A DNA stretch of 64,000 nucleotides from Campylobacter fetus subsp. testudinum 03-427 (GCA_000495505.1 CP006833.1:868001-932000), one strand, 5' to 3'. Shown: positions 9,358 to 18,484, numbered from the stretch's first letter. The notes: generated by a model not told the origin, from the letters alone. Translations and numbers: made by a program.

Positions 9358-10934
9358 TATGCACCTCTTTTTTCGTTGTATTTTTTAGACAAAGCCGCTC
9401 CGGCTCTTTTACCATAGACTAAGCAGTCAAGAACTGCGTTTGAACCAAGCCTGTTAAATCCGTGTCTTCCGCCAGTGACTTCGCCACAAGCGTATAAATT
9501 CTGTACTATTTGCATATCGTTGTTATATACTTCACAATCTTTTGTAGTTTTTATACCGCCCATACAGTGATGCACTTTTGGTCCTGGACGAGACGCAAAA
9601 AACGGTGCTTTTTCTACTTTTATGAATTGACCTTTAAAAGGTGAGTAGTTTCTACCAAATTTAGGATCTTTAATGCTTGGATCTTTTGAAGCTTTATCTA
9701 CCCATTCGTTATACTCTTTAAGTTCAGTTAAGAACGGCTCTTTGTTGATACCATAAAATTTGATAAGCTCGTCCATAGTCTCGAACTGCTTTACTGCACC
9801 TACAGCCATACCTCTTTGAAGATCTTTTATATCGACCGTCTTTTTTGTTCCTTCTACATCCATAATCAAAATAGGTGGATTTTTACCTTTTTCGTTCATC
9901 GCCCAAATAGCGTCTGAGCCGATTTTACGATCAGCTATCTCATTTACAAATCTAAGTCCGGTTTTTGGATTTACCATTATGCCATAAGCATAAGCTCTTG
10001 TTATCCAGCGATACGCAAAGCCAAAAAACGGCTCATCGTGGCTAGTTACGTGAAGCCTTTGAATGTATTGCATATCTATAAATTTAATATTATCACTTAA
10101 TAGCCTTCTTACAGTATATCCAGTAGCGCCCATGTGATTTGTAGTAAGAACATCTTCTCTTAAAGCAGGATCGAAATTTTGTCTGAAATTTATATCTGCA
10201 CCCCAGCCTCCAGTAGCTAGTATCAGTCCGCCATAACAGCGATAGTACTTTATTTGTCCGCTTTTGTTCTCTTCTTCTACTGCTAAACGATCAAATTTAA
10301 ACTCATACTTTTCACGTACTTTTATACCGACTACTTCACCTTTGTCATTGTAGATGATATCGTCCATTATAATGCGGGTGCGTATCTGTCCGCCGCGACT
10401 TAGTATAGTTTCTTGTAATGGTCTAGTGATGTAGCTTCCAGCACCTGCTGAGTGGCTTCTAGGATTTGTATGTCCGCCGCTTCTGCTTACCCATTTAAAC
10501 TTTACACCGTTTTTCTCAAGCCATGTAAATGTTTCTGGTCCTCTATAAACCATTTCCCTAACAAGTTCCACATCATTTAAATTATGACCGCTTTTTAAAG
10601 TGTCTTTTATCTGAAGTTCGGGGTCGTCTTTTATACCGTCTCTTTCTTGAATCCAAGTACCAGCAATCGCGATACTTCCGCCGCTATATGCTGAATTACC
10701 TGACAAATAAGGCATCTTATCTATCATTACGCAGTTTGTAAGACCGTAATCTAGAAGCGATATCATAGCAGCGCTTCCAGCAAATCCACTACCTACTACT
10801 ATAGCATCAAAACTCTCGTCCCACTCAGGCACATCGCTTACACTCATCTTGCCAAACGAATAAGACGGAAGTAACGACATAGCCGCCATACCGCTAAGCA
10901 TTTTTAGCGTATGTCTTTTTTGCTTGTCAAACAT
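9357..10934 (-). CDS. Periplasmic FAD flavoprotein reductase (fumarate/methacrylate/urocanate reductase family)
   Basis: A 525-residue flavoprotein of the flavocytochrome c family, reducing an activated C=C bond. The FAD Rossmann motif GSGFAG is at 48-53. Four active-site residues keep the spacing of Shewanella Fcc3: H299 and R336 are 37 apart (Fcc3 H365/R402), H455 and R495 are 40 apart (H504/R544). R336 would be the proton donor. The signal region has a Lys-Arg pair followed by HTLK (residues 6-11), a Tat-like leader with KR instead of RR. There is no heme or FMN-bind domain, so electrons must come from the adjacent cytochromes, as in the FccABC/methacrylate reductase set described in Wolinella. 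The substrate cannot be fixed from sequence. Confidence 0.85.
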   Translation of the reverse strand: MFDKQKRHTLKMLSGMAAMSLLPSYSFGKMSVSDVPEWDESFDAIVVGSGFAGSAAMISLLDYGLTNCVMIDKMPYLSGNSAYSGGSIAIAGTWIQERDGIKDDPELQIKDTLKSGHNLNDVELVREMVYRGPETFTWLEKNGVKFKWVSRSGGHTNPRSHSAGAGSYITRPLQETILSRGGQIRTRIIMDDIIYNDKGEVVGIKVREKYEFKFDRLAVEEENKSGQIKYYRCYGGLILATGGWGADINFRQNFDPALREDVLTTNHMGATGYTVRRLLSDNIKFIDMQYIQRLHVTSHDEPFFGFAYRWITRAYAYGIMVNPKTGLRFVNEIADRKIGSDAIWAMNEKGKNPPILIMDVEGTKKTVDIKDLQRGMAVGAVKQFETMDELIKFYGINKEPFLTELKEYNEWVDKASKDPSIKDPKFGRNYSPFKGQFIKVEKAPFFASRPGPKVHHCMGGIKTTKDCEVYNNDMQIVQNLYACGEVTGGRHGFNRLGSNAVLDCLVYGKRAGAALSKKYNEKRGA

Positions 10935-10969
10935 CTGTTTCTCCTTTGTTTAAAAGTTACAATGGGAAA

Positions 10970-10975
10970 ATTATA
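10970..10975 (-). promoter_or_regulatory. Probable -10 box for the flavoprotein operon
   Basis: On the minus strand TATAAT lies 36 nt ahead of the flavoprotein start, in the 134-nt gap after the AraC-type regulator gene. Just upstream on the same strand, ATTTGTT occurs twice as a direct repeat on the plus strand (11014-11020 and 11030-11036), a possible activator-binding site. Confidence 0.5.
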
Positions 10976-11068
10976 AATGATATTGAAATTTGCAGATATA
11001 AAAAATATGCTAAATTTGTTTAGAGCATTATTTGTTAAATTCAGTGTAAATATGGAAAATAAGTAGTC

Positions 11069-12901
11069 TTATGGTAAATTTATATAGATAAAATCTATTT
11101 GGTTAAGTTCATTTTTGGTATAAAATGCTATAGGTAATTCGTGATTATAGGTTTTATAGTCGTAAAAAACCGTATATATTTTGTTTAAAATCGTTTCTAA
11201 ATTTAGATGAGTGCGTATAAAATCCACTTTTATAAATTTGCAGTCACTTATAGAGATATCTGGTCTATTTTCATCGTTTGATGCATAAATCAAATTTGAA
11301 TACTCTATGATAAAGTATTTCTTACCGTTTAAAAACTGAGTATTATTTTGACTAAAAGTTATGGAGAGTTTAAGACTGCTTATAAATACTTCTTCATATA
11401 TAAGCTCTTCTTTTATGATAATTTTTCTAAACTCATCTCTAAAAGCAGACGGACTTGAGCCAAATTCCTTACTAAATGCTCTACTAAAGCTCTCTATATG
11501 TGAAAATCCACAGTCATAAGCTATATTTGATATGTTCTCATCGCTAAAACTGAGCAAAAACTTAGCTCTATTTAGCCTTAAATTTCTTAGATAATTAGCC
11601 AAAGTCTGACCAGTATAGTTTTTAAACATTCTTTGAAAATGAAACTTAGAATATCCACTCACCGTAGCGAGTTTATCCACGCAAAGGCTATCGTCGTTTA
11701 GGTTATTACGCACGAAAAGCAGCACTCTATCTATAGTTCCGTCGTAGTCGGTTTTGATCTTGTCATAGCTGATATCTTGAAACAAGAAATTTATACTTCC
11801 GTCTATGACTGTTTTAGTAAGTAGATAAGATTTATTATTTATAGTCAAATTTAAATACTGTTCGTCGCTTTGTATAAATTTACTTTTTTCATCTTGCGCT
11901 ATATAAGATGAGTTTAGTATATTTTGTTTTAAATTTATACCGTCAAATATATCATAAAAGCTGTCTATCTCTTTTGAAATAATATTAAATTCTTCATCGC
12001 AGCTTACCAAAACAGAGCTATTTTTCTTTGTTAGAGCGTCTTTTATGAAGTTGTTTTGTTCTTCTAGTTGCTTGTTGCTTTTTTTATTTTCTTTAAACCA
12101 AAACATATTAGTAAAAAAGTATATAAATACAAAAAATGCATAAAATATCAAATTTATAATGAAAAACTCGCTCAAGCTACTTTCGTAAATTTCACTATTT
12201 TTCTCAAATACTATAAACCACTTTGTATTATCTACTGGAAATTTGATATAATTTTTGTCTTCAAAGCTTACGTTTTGATTTTGCGAGATCTTTCCTAATA
12301 TCTCCGTACCCTCATCCATCAAAAACAAATTCTTATCATAAAGCGATCTATACTGCGCAAAATAATCCGAGATAAACTTAAACGGTTGTCCGCCGCAAAA
12401 CACTCCGCTTGTACCAAAAACGCTTATAGGAGTGCATATAGAAACGCTTCTAAGCCCAAGTCGCATACTAAAGTATGGTTTTGTGGCTATAGTTTTGTTC
12501 GCTTCTAAAGTATCGTTGAACCAGTCTCTTTTGGTCGGCGTATAGTTGTATGGAGTGACAAAATCTTTGTCCGATATAAAAAATTCACCTGTTTTTAAAC
12601 CAAGTATGATATATGGGAAATTCGAGTTTTTTTGCAGACGAAACATAAGCTCTTTTAGGGCTTCTCTATCTTGTAAATCTTCTTCTTCTATGGTTCTAGC
12701 TAACTTTTGTACATCTATGAAATTTGACTTTGTCCAGTCATCAACTTTTAGCTTTACTCTATCAAAAACGCCTTGTTCGTACCTGCTTATGCTATGTTTT
12801 AAAATAGTATAGTTATAAATATAATTTATAAAAAGAAATATCAAAAATAGCGAACTTACCGCTAAAAACGACTTGATATCTCTTTTATTTATAAATTTCA
12901 T
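11069..12901 (-). CDS. Membrane-anchored AraC-family regulator with periplasmic Cache-like sensor and C-terminal GyrI-like domain
   Basis: A 610-residue protein. TM1 at 12-33; an extracytoplasmic region (34-245) with a dCache-like stretch around residues 125-160 (RDWF, then KPYFS, then a SICTPI strand); TM2 at 246-268; a short coiled linker; a PAS-sized segment at about 292-380; a complete AraC double helix-turn-helix at 386-492; and a C-terminal part (498-610) ending in a pattern resembling GyrI-like effector domains. So one protein could sense outside and bind DNA inside. The ATG overlaps the stop of the YggS-like gene by 4 nt, and the respiratory flavoprotein operon begins 134 nt downstream on the same strand. 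The HTH is certain; Cache, PAS and GyrI labels are by pattern only. Confidence 0.82.
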   Translation of the reverse strand: MKFINKRDIKSFLAVSSLFLIFLFINYIYNYTILKHSISRYEQGVFDRVKLKVDDWTKSNFIDVQKLARTIEEEDLQDREALKELMFRLQKNSNFPYIILGLKTGEFFISDKDFVTPYNYTPTKRDWFNDTLEANKTIATKPYFSMRLGLRSVSICTPISVFGTSGVFCGGQPFKFISDYFAQYRSLYDKNLFLMDEGTEILGKISQNQNVSFEDKNYIKFPVDNTKWFIVFEKNSEIYESSLSEFFIINLIFYAFFVFIYFFTNMFWFKENKKSNKQLEEQNNFIKDALTKKNSSVLVSCDEEFNIISKEIDSFYDIFDGINLKQNILNSSYIAQDEKSKFIQSDEQYLNLTINNKSYLLTKTVIDGSINFLFQDISYDKIKTDYDGTIDRVLLFVRNNLNDDSLCVDKLATVSGYSKFHFQRMFKNYTGQTLANYLRNLRLNRAKFLLSFSDENISNIAYDCGFSHIESFSRAFSKEFGSSPSAFRDEFRKIIIKEELIYEEVFISSLKLSITFSQNNTQFLNGKKYFIIEYSNLIYASNDENRPDISISDCKFIKVDFIRTHLNLETILNKIYTVFYDYKTYNHELPIAFYTKNELNQIDFIYINLP

Positions 12902-13515
12902 TTATACAAAATCGTTCCAAGACGAATCATATTTGAGCCGCATTTTATAGCTAGTTCGTAGTCACTGCTCATTCCCATAGAGCAGATCTTTGCTCCATAT
13001 TTTTGCAAATTCTCATAAATTTTATATGTGCTCTCAAAGCTTTTTTGTATCTCTTTTATGTCATCACTATGAGCACCGATGCTCATCACTCCTACTAAAT
13101 TTAGATTTTTACAACTCTGTTTGATACGCAAAAACTCTTCACAAGCCGCATTTGGATCTACACCTTGTTTGGTATCTTCGTGAGCTGAGTTTATCTGAAG
13201 TAAGCAATCCAAAGTATAATCAAGCCTTTTATCCACAGCTAGAGCCTGTGAAAAACTCTCACAGCTTTGCCACAAAGTAGGGTGCAAAGCTAGAAGATGA
13301 TTGATTTTATTTGCTTGTAATCTACCGATAAAATGCCAGTTTAAATTTAGTTCATTCAATATATCTTTTTTACGCTTTAACTCTTGAACTCTGTTTTCTC
13401 CAAAGTCCATTTGACCTTGAGAGTACAGCTCCAAAACCTCATTTTCGGTGACGTTTTTTGAAACAGCGATAAGTTTTGCACTTCCTATTTTACTTAAAAT
13501 TTCGTCCAATCTCAT
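12898..13515 (-). CDS. YggS/PLPBP-family pyridoxal phosphate homeostasis protein
   Basis: A 205-residue single-domain TIM-barrel PLP protein. The PLP lysine is K20 (LIAVSKNV) and the C-terminal phosphate-binding segment SMGMSSDYELAIKCGSNMIRLG is present. Family members buffer PLP and affect amino acid pools; no enzyme activity is established. It is slightly shorter than E. coli YggS (234 aa). It overlaps the rseP gene by 4 nt and the regulator gene by 4 nt. Confidence 0.92.
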   Translation of the reverse strand: MRLDEILSKIGSAKLIAVSKNVTENEVLELYSQGQMDFGENRVQELKRKKDILNELNLNWHFIGRLQANKINHLLALHPTLWQSCESFSQALAVDKRLDYTLDCLLQINSAHEDTKQGVDPNAACEEFLRIKQSCKNLNLVGVMSIGAHSDDIKEIQKSFESTYKIYENLQKYGAKICSMGMSSDYELAIKCGSNMIRLGTILYK

Positions 13516-14624
13516 TCATAAACTCCTGCAAGTCTAAGGATATCGTTAAATATAGTAAATGCCATCAACGCGAACAAAAACGCCATAGAACCATAACTTA
13601 ACGCCGTAAAAACCTTTTCATTTACTGGTCTTTTAAGCACCATCTCATAAAGGTTAAAAACTATATGTCCGCCATCAAGTACTGGAAGTGGAAGTAAATT
13701 TAAAACACCTAAATTTACAGATATCAACGCTACTATCAAAAATAACACAGAAACGCTTATAGTAGAAGCTTTTGTCGTGATATCAGCCATAGCAACTATG
13801 CCGCCCATCTCTTTGATAGGAACTACACCAGTTATCAGCTTTTCAAGCCCTTTATAAATGAGTTTTGAGCTTTCTAATGTTTCATTAAATGCGTAAGAAA
13901 TGCTGCTTAAACCCGGATTATACACTTTTGTTATCTCGCCACTTGGGCTTATACCTATGAGTGGAGTTTGAATTTTTTCTCTAAACATACTCATACTTTC
14001 GCCGATTTTAGGCGTCAAATTTATAGTTAAACGCTCACCGTTTCTATCGATGACTATATTTATCGGCTCAAGCTTAACTTGTTTTTTGATGTCATCCCAC
14101 TGCCTTATAGGTACGCTGTTTATGCTTATTATTTTATCATCTTTTAGTATTCCTGCGCTATTAGCAGCAGAGCCTTGCTGGATAGTTCCTACTACAGGAG
14201 CTAACTTATCTACTCCGATAAATCCTAATGCGATATATAAGAAAAATGCTAACAAAAGATTAAAAAACGGACCTGCAAAAAGTATGGCTATGCGTTTTAT
14301 AGGGCTTAAAACGTTGTAGCTATCGCTATCGTAATTTTTTAGCTTTGGGTCTAAATCATCTTGTCCTTTAAGCTGTACATAGCCGCCAAGTGGAATGGCG
14401 CTTAAACAGTAGTCAGTATTTCCAACTCTTTTTGTGTAGATTTTCTCACCAAATCCGATGCTAAAAGTATTGACTTTAACACCAAAAAATCTAGCAACTA
14501 AAAAATGACCGAGTTCATGGAAAAATATAAGAAAAGATATAGCTAAAATAGTCACGCCAAAATGTACGCCCCAGTGCCAAAAACTAGCTATCAAGAGTGC
14601 TAAAACCAAAAAAATACTTTTCAA
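13512..14624 (-). CDS. rseP: RseP-like site-2 protease (M50 zinc metalloprotease)
   Basis: A 370-residue multi-pass membrane protease. HELGH at residues 36-40 supplies two zinc ligands and the catalytic Glu, and the C-terminal NLLPLPVLDGG motif supplies the third ligand. A single PDZ domain (about 130-215) sits between the membrane segments. Enzymes of this type cut anti-sigma factors or leftover signal peptides inside the membrane. No rseA/rpoE pair is visible nearby, so the substrate is unknown. It heads a minus-strand run with the PLP protein and the AraC-type regulator. Confidence 0.92.
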   Translation of the reverse strand: MKSIFLVLALLIASFWHWGVHFGVTILAISFLIFFHELGHFLVARFFGVKVNTFSIGFGEKIYTKRVGNTDYCLSAIPLGGYVQLKGQDDLDPKLKNYDSDSYNVLSPIKRIAILFAGPFFNLLLAFFLYIALGFIGVDKLAPVVGTIQQGSAANSAGILKDDKIISINSVPIRQWDDIKKQVKLEPINIVIDRNGERLTINLTPKIGESMSMFREKIQTPLIGISPSGEITKVYNPGLSSISYAFNETLESSKLIYKGLEKLITGVVPIKEMGGIVAMADITTKASTISVSVLFLIVALISVNLGVLNLLPLPVLDGGHIVFNLYEMVLKRPVNEKVFTALSYGSMAFLFALMAFTIFNDILRLAGVYE

Positions 14625-14717
14625 ATTTATCCTTTTTTGTTTTTAGTATAGCATAAATTTGTAAAGAAGCTATCTCAAAATATCCATTGTTTTATTGAAT
14701 TTTATGTAATTAAAGTG

Positions 14718-14723
14718 TAAAAT
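14718..14723 (+). promoter_or_regulatory. Probable -10 box for rpe
   Basis: TAAAAT, preceded by GTG, lies 30 nt before the rpe start in the divergent 128-nt gap between rseP and rpe. An AAAGG ribosome-binding site follows. Confidence 0.4.
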
Positions 14724-14752
14724 AACTTCTGAAATTTAAAAAGGTTTAATAA

Positions 14753-15394
14753 ATGTATGTAGCACCTAGTATATTATCCGCAGATTTTGGAAAGCTTGAT
14801 GATGAAGTAAAGGCTATCTGCGAAGCAGGAGCCGACCTTGTTCATGTAGATGTTATGGATGGGCATTTCGTGCCAAATTTAACCATAGGACCACTTGTCG
14901 TAAATGCAGTCGCAAAATCGTCCTCAAAGCCTTTGGATATTCATTTAATGGTAGAAAACGTACCGTTTTTCGTAGATCTATTTTTACCACTAAAACCTAA
15001 ATTTATAAGCTTTCATATAGAAGAAGAAAAACATCCTTTAAGACTCTGTGATCACATAAGAAAAAATGGTGTAAATCCTGCCATAGTGTTAAATCCACAC
15101 ACTCCTGTTTCTAGCTTAGAGTATATAATAAACGATGTAGATATGGTACTTTTGATGAGCGTAAATCCCGGATTTGGCGGACAAAAGTTTATACCTTCGG
15201 TGTTAAATAAAGCAAAAGAACTTAGAGAGCTTATAGAAAAAAACAGTGCAAAATGTATGATAGAAGTCGATGGCGGCGTAAATGGCTTAAATGTTAGCGA
15301 ACTTGATGAAGCGGGCGTAGATATAGTAGTAGCTGGAAATTTCGTATTTAGCTCAAGTGATTACGCAGAAGCTATCAGAGCATTAAAACTATAA
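14753..15394 (+). CDS. rpe: Ribulose-phosphate 3-epimerase
   Basis: A 213-residue TIM-barrel enzyme interconverting ribulose-5-phosphate and xylulose-5-phosphate. It has all the family landmarks: APSILSADF at the start, the metal-binding HVDVMDGHFVPN, the phosphate-binding NPGFGGQKF loop and a second DGGV loop. Campylobacters typically lack a complete glycolysis and depend on the non-oxidative pentose phosphate route for pentoses. The gene is divergent from rseP and 12 nt upstream of the exonuclease gene. Confidence 0.96.
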   Translation: MYVAPSILSADFGKLDDEVKAICEAGADLVHVDVMDGHFVPNLTIGPLVVNAVAKSSSKPLDIHLMVENVPFFVDLFLPLKPKFISFHIEEEKHPLRLCDHIRKNGVNPAIVLNPHTPVSSLEYIINDVDMVLLMSVNPGFGGQKFIPSVLNKAKELRELIEKNSAKCMIEVDGGVNGLNVSELDEAGVDIVVAGNFVFSSSDYAEAIRALKL

Positions 15395-15406
15395 AAAGTT
15401 ATAAAT

Positions 15407-16201
15407 TTGGAACAAAAGCTAGAAAACTTTATAAATTTACTCGGTAAAAGTAGCCTTAATTATTATGATTTTTTGCAAAAAGCAAATGACATATCAAGTT
15501 TAAAAGATATAATCAACGTTAAAGATTTTGACGATTGGAATATTTTAGGGCTTGGTTTAGTAAAAACAGAGAGCGGAAAAGTTACTTTAAAAAGCAAATA
15601 TACTGATTTCAAAGATCAAGTTTTTTGTGTGGTAGATATAGAAACAAACGGCGGTATAAATAGCGGTCAGATCATCGAAATAGGAGCATTAAAACTCTTA
15701 GATGGAGTTGAAATAGGGCGTTTTGAAAGCTTTGTATATGCTCCAAATGTTCCAGAAAATATCAGTGAATTAACAGGAATTTATGCTGCTGATTTGGCTA
15801 AAGCTCCTAGCCTTGCAAATGTGCTTGAAAAGTTTAAGCTGTTTTTGGGAGATAGCGTATTTGTCGCACATAACGTCAAATTTGATTATGATTTTATAAG
15901 CATAAGTTTAGAACGTCTTGGTTTTGGAATGCTTTTAAATAGGCGAATTTGCACGATTGATTTGGCACGCCGAACGATAGTTTCGCAAAAATACGGACTT
16001 GGAACACTAAAAGAGCTTTTAGGTATAAGCAACGCTCATCACAGAGCTTTAAACGACGCTATAGCTGCGGCTGAGATATTTAAAGAGTGTGTAAAAAGAG
16101 TGCCTTGGAGTATTCAAAGCGTCGAAGATCTCATCATCTTTAGTAAAACTGCAAAGAGTTTAAAACTTCCAAATACTTTAGTTACAACAAGGGAATTTTA
16201 G
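15407..16201 (+). CDS. DEDDh 3'-5' exonuclease (DNA polymerase III epsilon-like)
   Basis: A 264-residue protein. About 70 N-terminal residues of unknown role precede a DnaQ-family exonuclease domain with VVDIET (motif I), HNVKFDYDF (motif II) and HHRALNDA (motif III, with the DEDDh histidine). It could be the replicative proofreading subunit or a stand-alone exonuclease; the N-terminal extension makes me hold back the dnaQ symbol. The start is TTG at 15407. Its stop overlaps the end of priA by 4 nt in a tail-to-tail arrangement. Confidence 0.85.
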   Translation: MEQKLENFINLLGKSSLNYYDFLQKANDISSLKDIINVKDFDDWNILGLGLVKTESGKVTLKSKYTDFKDQVFCVVDIETNGGINSGQIIEIGALKLLDGVEIGRFESFVYAPNVPENISELTGIYAADLAKAPSLANVLEKFKLFLGDSVFVAHNVKFDYDFISISLERLGFGMLLNRRICTIDLARRTIVSQKYGLGTLKELLGISNAHHRALNDAIAAAEIFKECVKRVPWSIQSVEDLIIFSKTAKSLKLPNTLVTTREF

Positions 16202-18030
16202 TTAAAATTTACTGGATCTATATCCGCGTGAGCTCCGTAATATCTAGCTATTTTAGCAGCTTTTAATAGCGGGATATGAGAGTCTGATCTTAATAAAATA
16301 TATCTTCTATGCTTCAGCGAAATGAACTCTATAAGTGCTTTTCCGTGACCTATAATTTCTAAATTTGAAATATCTTTTAAATTTGATAATATATCTTTTT
16401 CAAATTTCAAAGCATTTTGCTCATTTTTATCTTCTATAACTATTCTAAGAAGTCTTGCAAATGGTGGATATAAAGGATTTCTAGCTTCTAACTCATCTTC
16501 TAAAAATTTATCATAATCCTCTAAGTATTCTTGAAAAAACTCAGATTTATTTGTCTGGATAATAACTCTTCCCTCACCAACTCTAGCAGCACGACCCGCA
16601 ACTTGCATAGCAAGAGCCAAAGTCTTCTCTCTAGCTCTAAAATCCGCATATTCAAGATGTTCATCAAGCCCCATAATCACAGCTAAATCGACATTATGAT
16701 AGTCGTGACCTTTGCTTAGCATTTGCGTACCGACAAGGATATCTATCTTTTTGTTATTAAAGTTTTTTAGCAGAGTTGTTAGTTTGTTTTGCGTAGTGAT
16801 TTCATCTTTATCAAATTTAGCTATCCTTGCATTTGGAAAAGCTTTTTCCAGACTTAAAACAAGCTCGCTAGTACCGATTTTGTTTGCTTCTAACATATCG
16901 CTACCACACTTAGGACAACTACTTGGTATAGCGGTGCTAAAGCCGCAGTAATGGCATTTAAGAGATTTGGTTTTTTTATGAAGACTCATAGAAACACTAC
17001 AAAAAGGACATTTTATACTGCTAAAACAATTTATACAAGTTAGGAATTTAAAATTCGCTCTAGTAGGCAAGAAAATAACGGCTTGTTTCTGCATTTTTAG
17101 AGTTTTGTCTATATTTTCTATTATGGAGTTGCTTAGAGAAGTTGAAAAATTATCATAAATAAACTCTTTTTTAGAGTTAAAAAACGTTCCTTTTAGTCTA
17201 AAATGTTTAAATTTAAAAAAACTACTCACGCTTGGAGTAGCGCTTCCCAAAACAACTCTTATATCTCCAAAACTTGCTAGATAAATGCTTAGATCTCTAG
17301 CATTATAGTATGGCTCACTGCTATTTTTATAGCTATCATCATGCTCTTCATCAACTACTATAAGCCCCAAATTCCAAAACGGTAAAAATAGTGCCGACCT
17401 AGCTCCTGCTATTAGCTTGATCTCTCCACGAAAAAATCTTTCTAATAACATTTTTTTATTTTTAGGCGTTATTTTTGAGTGCCAGATACCTACTGATGAA
17501 CCAAAATAATCCTCCAAACGCATTTGCATTTGCGGTGTTAGTGAGATTTCGGGCATTAAAAGTAGAGCTTGTCTATTTTCATTTAACACCTCTTTTATAA
17601 GAGATATATATACTTCGCTTTTTCCGCTTCCAGTATCTCCAAAAAGTAGTGAAACGCTATTTTGTTTGATAAACTCAAGAGCATTTTGCTGTTTTTGGCT
17701 TAGTTTTGGGGATTTTATAAAGCTATAATTTATACTTGAAATTTCATAGTAAGGCTCAAAAAGTCCTAAGCAAAGACCGATTTCGCAAGTGTAATATCTC
17801 GATATAAACTCAGCTAATTTTATCTGAATTTGCGTTAGTTTTTGCGGTAAAATTTCCAAAATAACAGACGTTTTAAATTTCGGTTTTTCTACACTTTTTA
17901 TCACAAATCCATTGCAAATTTTGTTTTTTACTCTTACACTAACTGCGCTAAAAATTTCTATATCAAATTCACTTTCATAGGTGAGAGGTTTTAAATTTAA
18001 ACCGCTAAGAGCTACTTCGTAATACCGCAT
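16198..18030 (-). CDS. priA: Primosomal protein N' (PriA helicase)
   Basis: A 610-residue superfamily 2 helicase that reloads the replisome at stalled forks. Walker A GDTGSGKS, the DEEH box (VVDEEHDDSYK), and the zinc-binding region with eight cysteines arranged as CxxC pairs (CINC, CPFC, CHYC, CPKC) are all present. It is shorter than E. coli PriA (732 aa) mainly in the N-terminal DNA-binding part, as is usual in Campylobacterota. It lies directly after the four pseudopilin genes, 6 nt from the last. Confidence 0.94.
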   Translation of the reverse strand: MRYYEVALSGLNLKPLTYESEFDIEIFSAVSVRVKNKICNGFVIKSVEKPKFKTSVILEILPQKLTQIQIKLAEFISRYYTCEIGLCLGLFEPYYEISSINYSFIKSPKLSQKQQNALEFIKQNSVSLLFGDTGSGKSEVYISLIKEVLNENRQALLLMPEISLTPQMQMRLEDYFGSSVGIWHSKITPKNKKMLLERFFRGEIKLIAGARSALFLPFWNLGLIVVDEEHDDSYKNSSEPYYNARDLSIYLASFGDIRVVLGSATPSVSSFFKFKHFRLKGTFFNSKKEFIYDNFSTSLSNSIIENIDKTLKMQKQAVIFLPTRANFKFLTCINCFSSIKCPFCSVSMSLHKKTKSLKCHYCGFSTAIPSSCPKCGSDMLEANKIGTSELVLSLEKAFPNARIAKFDKDEITTQNKLTTLLKNFNNKKIDILVGTQMLSKGHDYHNVDLAVIMGLDEHLEYADFRAREKTLALAMQVAGRAARVGEGRVIIQTNKSEFFQEYLEDYDKFLEDELEARNPLYPPFARLLRIVIEDKNEQNALKFEKDILSNLKDISNLEIIGHGKALIEFISLKHRRYILLRSDSHIPLLKAAKIARYYGAHADIDPVNFN

Positions 18031-18036
18031 ACAATA

Positions 18037-18462
18037 CTATTTATCATATTTTTTTAGATTTTCGCAAAGATCTTTTGGGGTAGATGTGCAAGTTTCAAAT
18101 TTGCCATTTCCATTATCACTAAAAGTCGCTGTTCCGTAGTTTTTTATATCTAGTTTTAATGTTTTTCCACTTACTGACCACCTTAACAAGTAGTCTGAAC
18201 TTGTATTGTTTGTTGTGCTTACTTTGGCTTCTTTTAGTATATTATTTAGGTTCGATGTTGCAGCCGAACTTTCCCCTGATACTAAGAAACTTTCGCTTCT
18301 TTTTAGAGCTATCGTCGATCTTATGTTGGCTAGTTCAACTTGTGCTTTTGCTATTTGAGCGTCTTTGCGGTTTATGCTAAAACGCGGTATCGCTATGCTA
18401 ACTAGTATCCCTAAAATGATGATGACAAACACAATCTCCATTATCGTAAATGCTTTTTTCAT
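18037..18462 (-). CDS. Type IV pilin-like/pseudopilin protein (shortest of four)
   Basis: A 141-residue prepilin-like protein with a type III signal peptide: a short basic leader KKA, cleavage before FTIME, and a hydrophobic helix VFVIIILGILVSIAIP with the conserved Glu at position 5 of the mature chain. The C-terminal domain carries two cysteines (CTS...LCE) but lacks the GWS/YC pattern shared by its three neighbours, so it is the most divergent of the set. It probably belongs to the type II secretion/competence-type pseudopilus. A prepilin peptidase is not in the window. Confidence 0.85.
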   Translation of the reverse strand: MKKAFTIMEIVFVIIILGILVSIAIPRFSINRKDAQIAKAQVELANIRSTIALKRSESFLVSGESSAATSNLNNILKEAKVSTTNNTSSDYLLRWSVSGKTLKLDIKNYGTATFSDNGNGKFETCTSTPKDLCENLKKYDK

Positions 18463-18484
18463 ATTTTATACTCTTTTAAATTTT

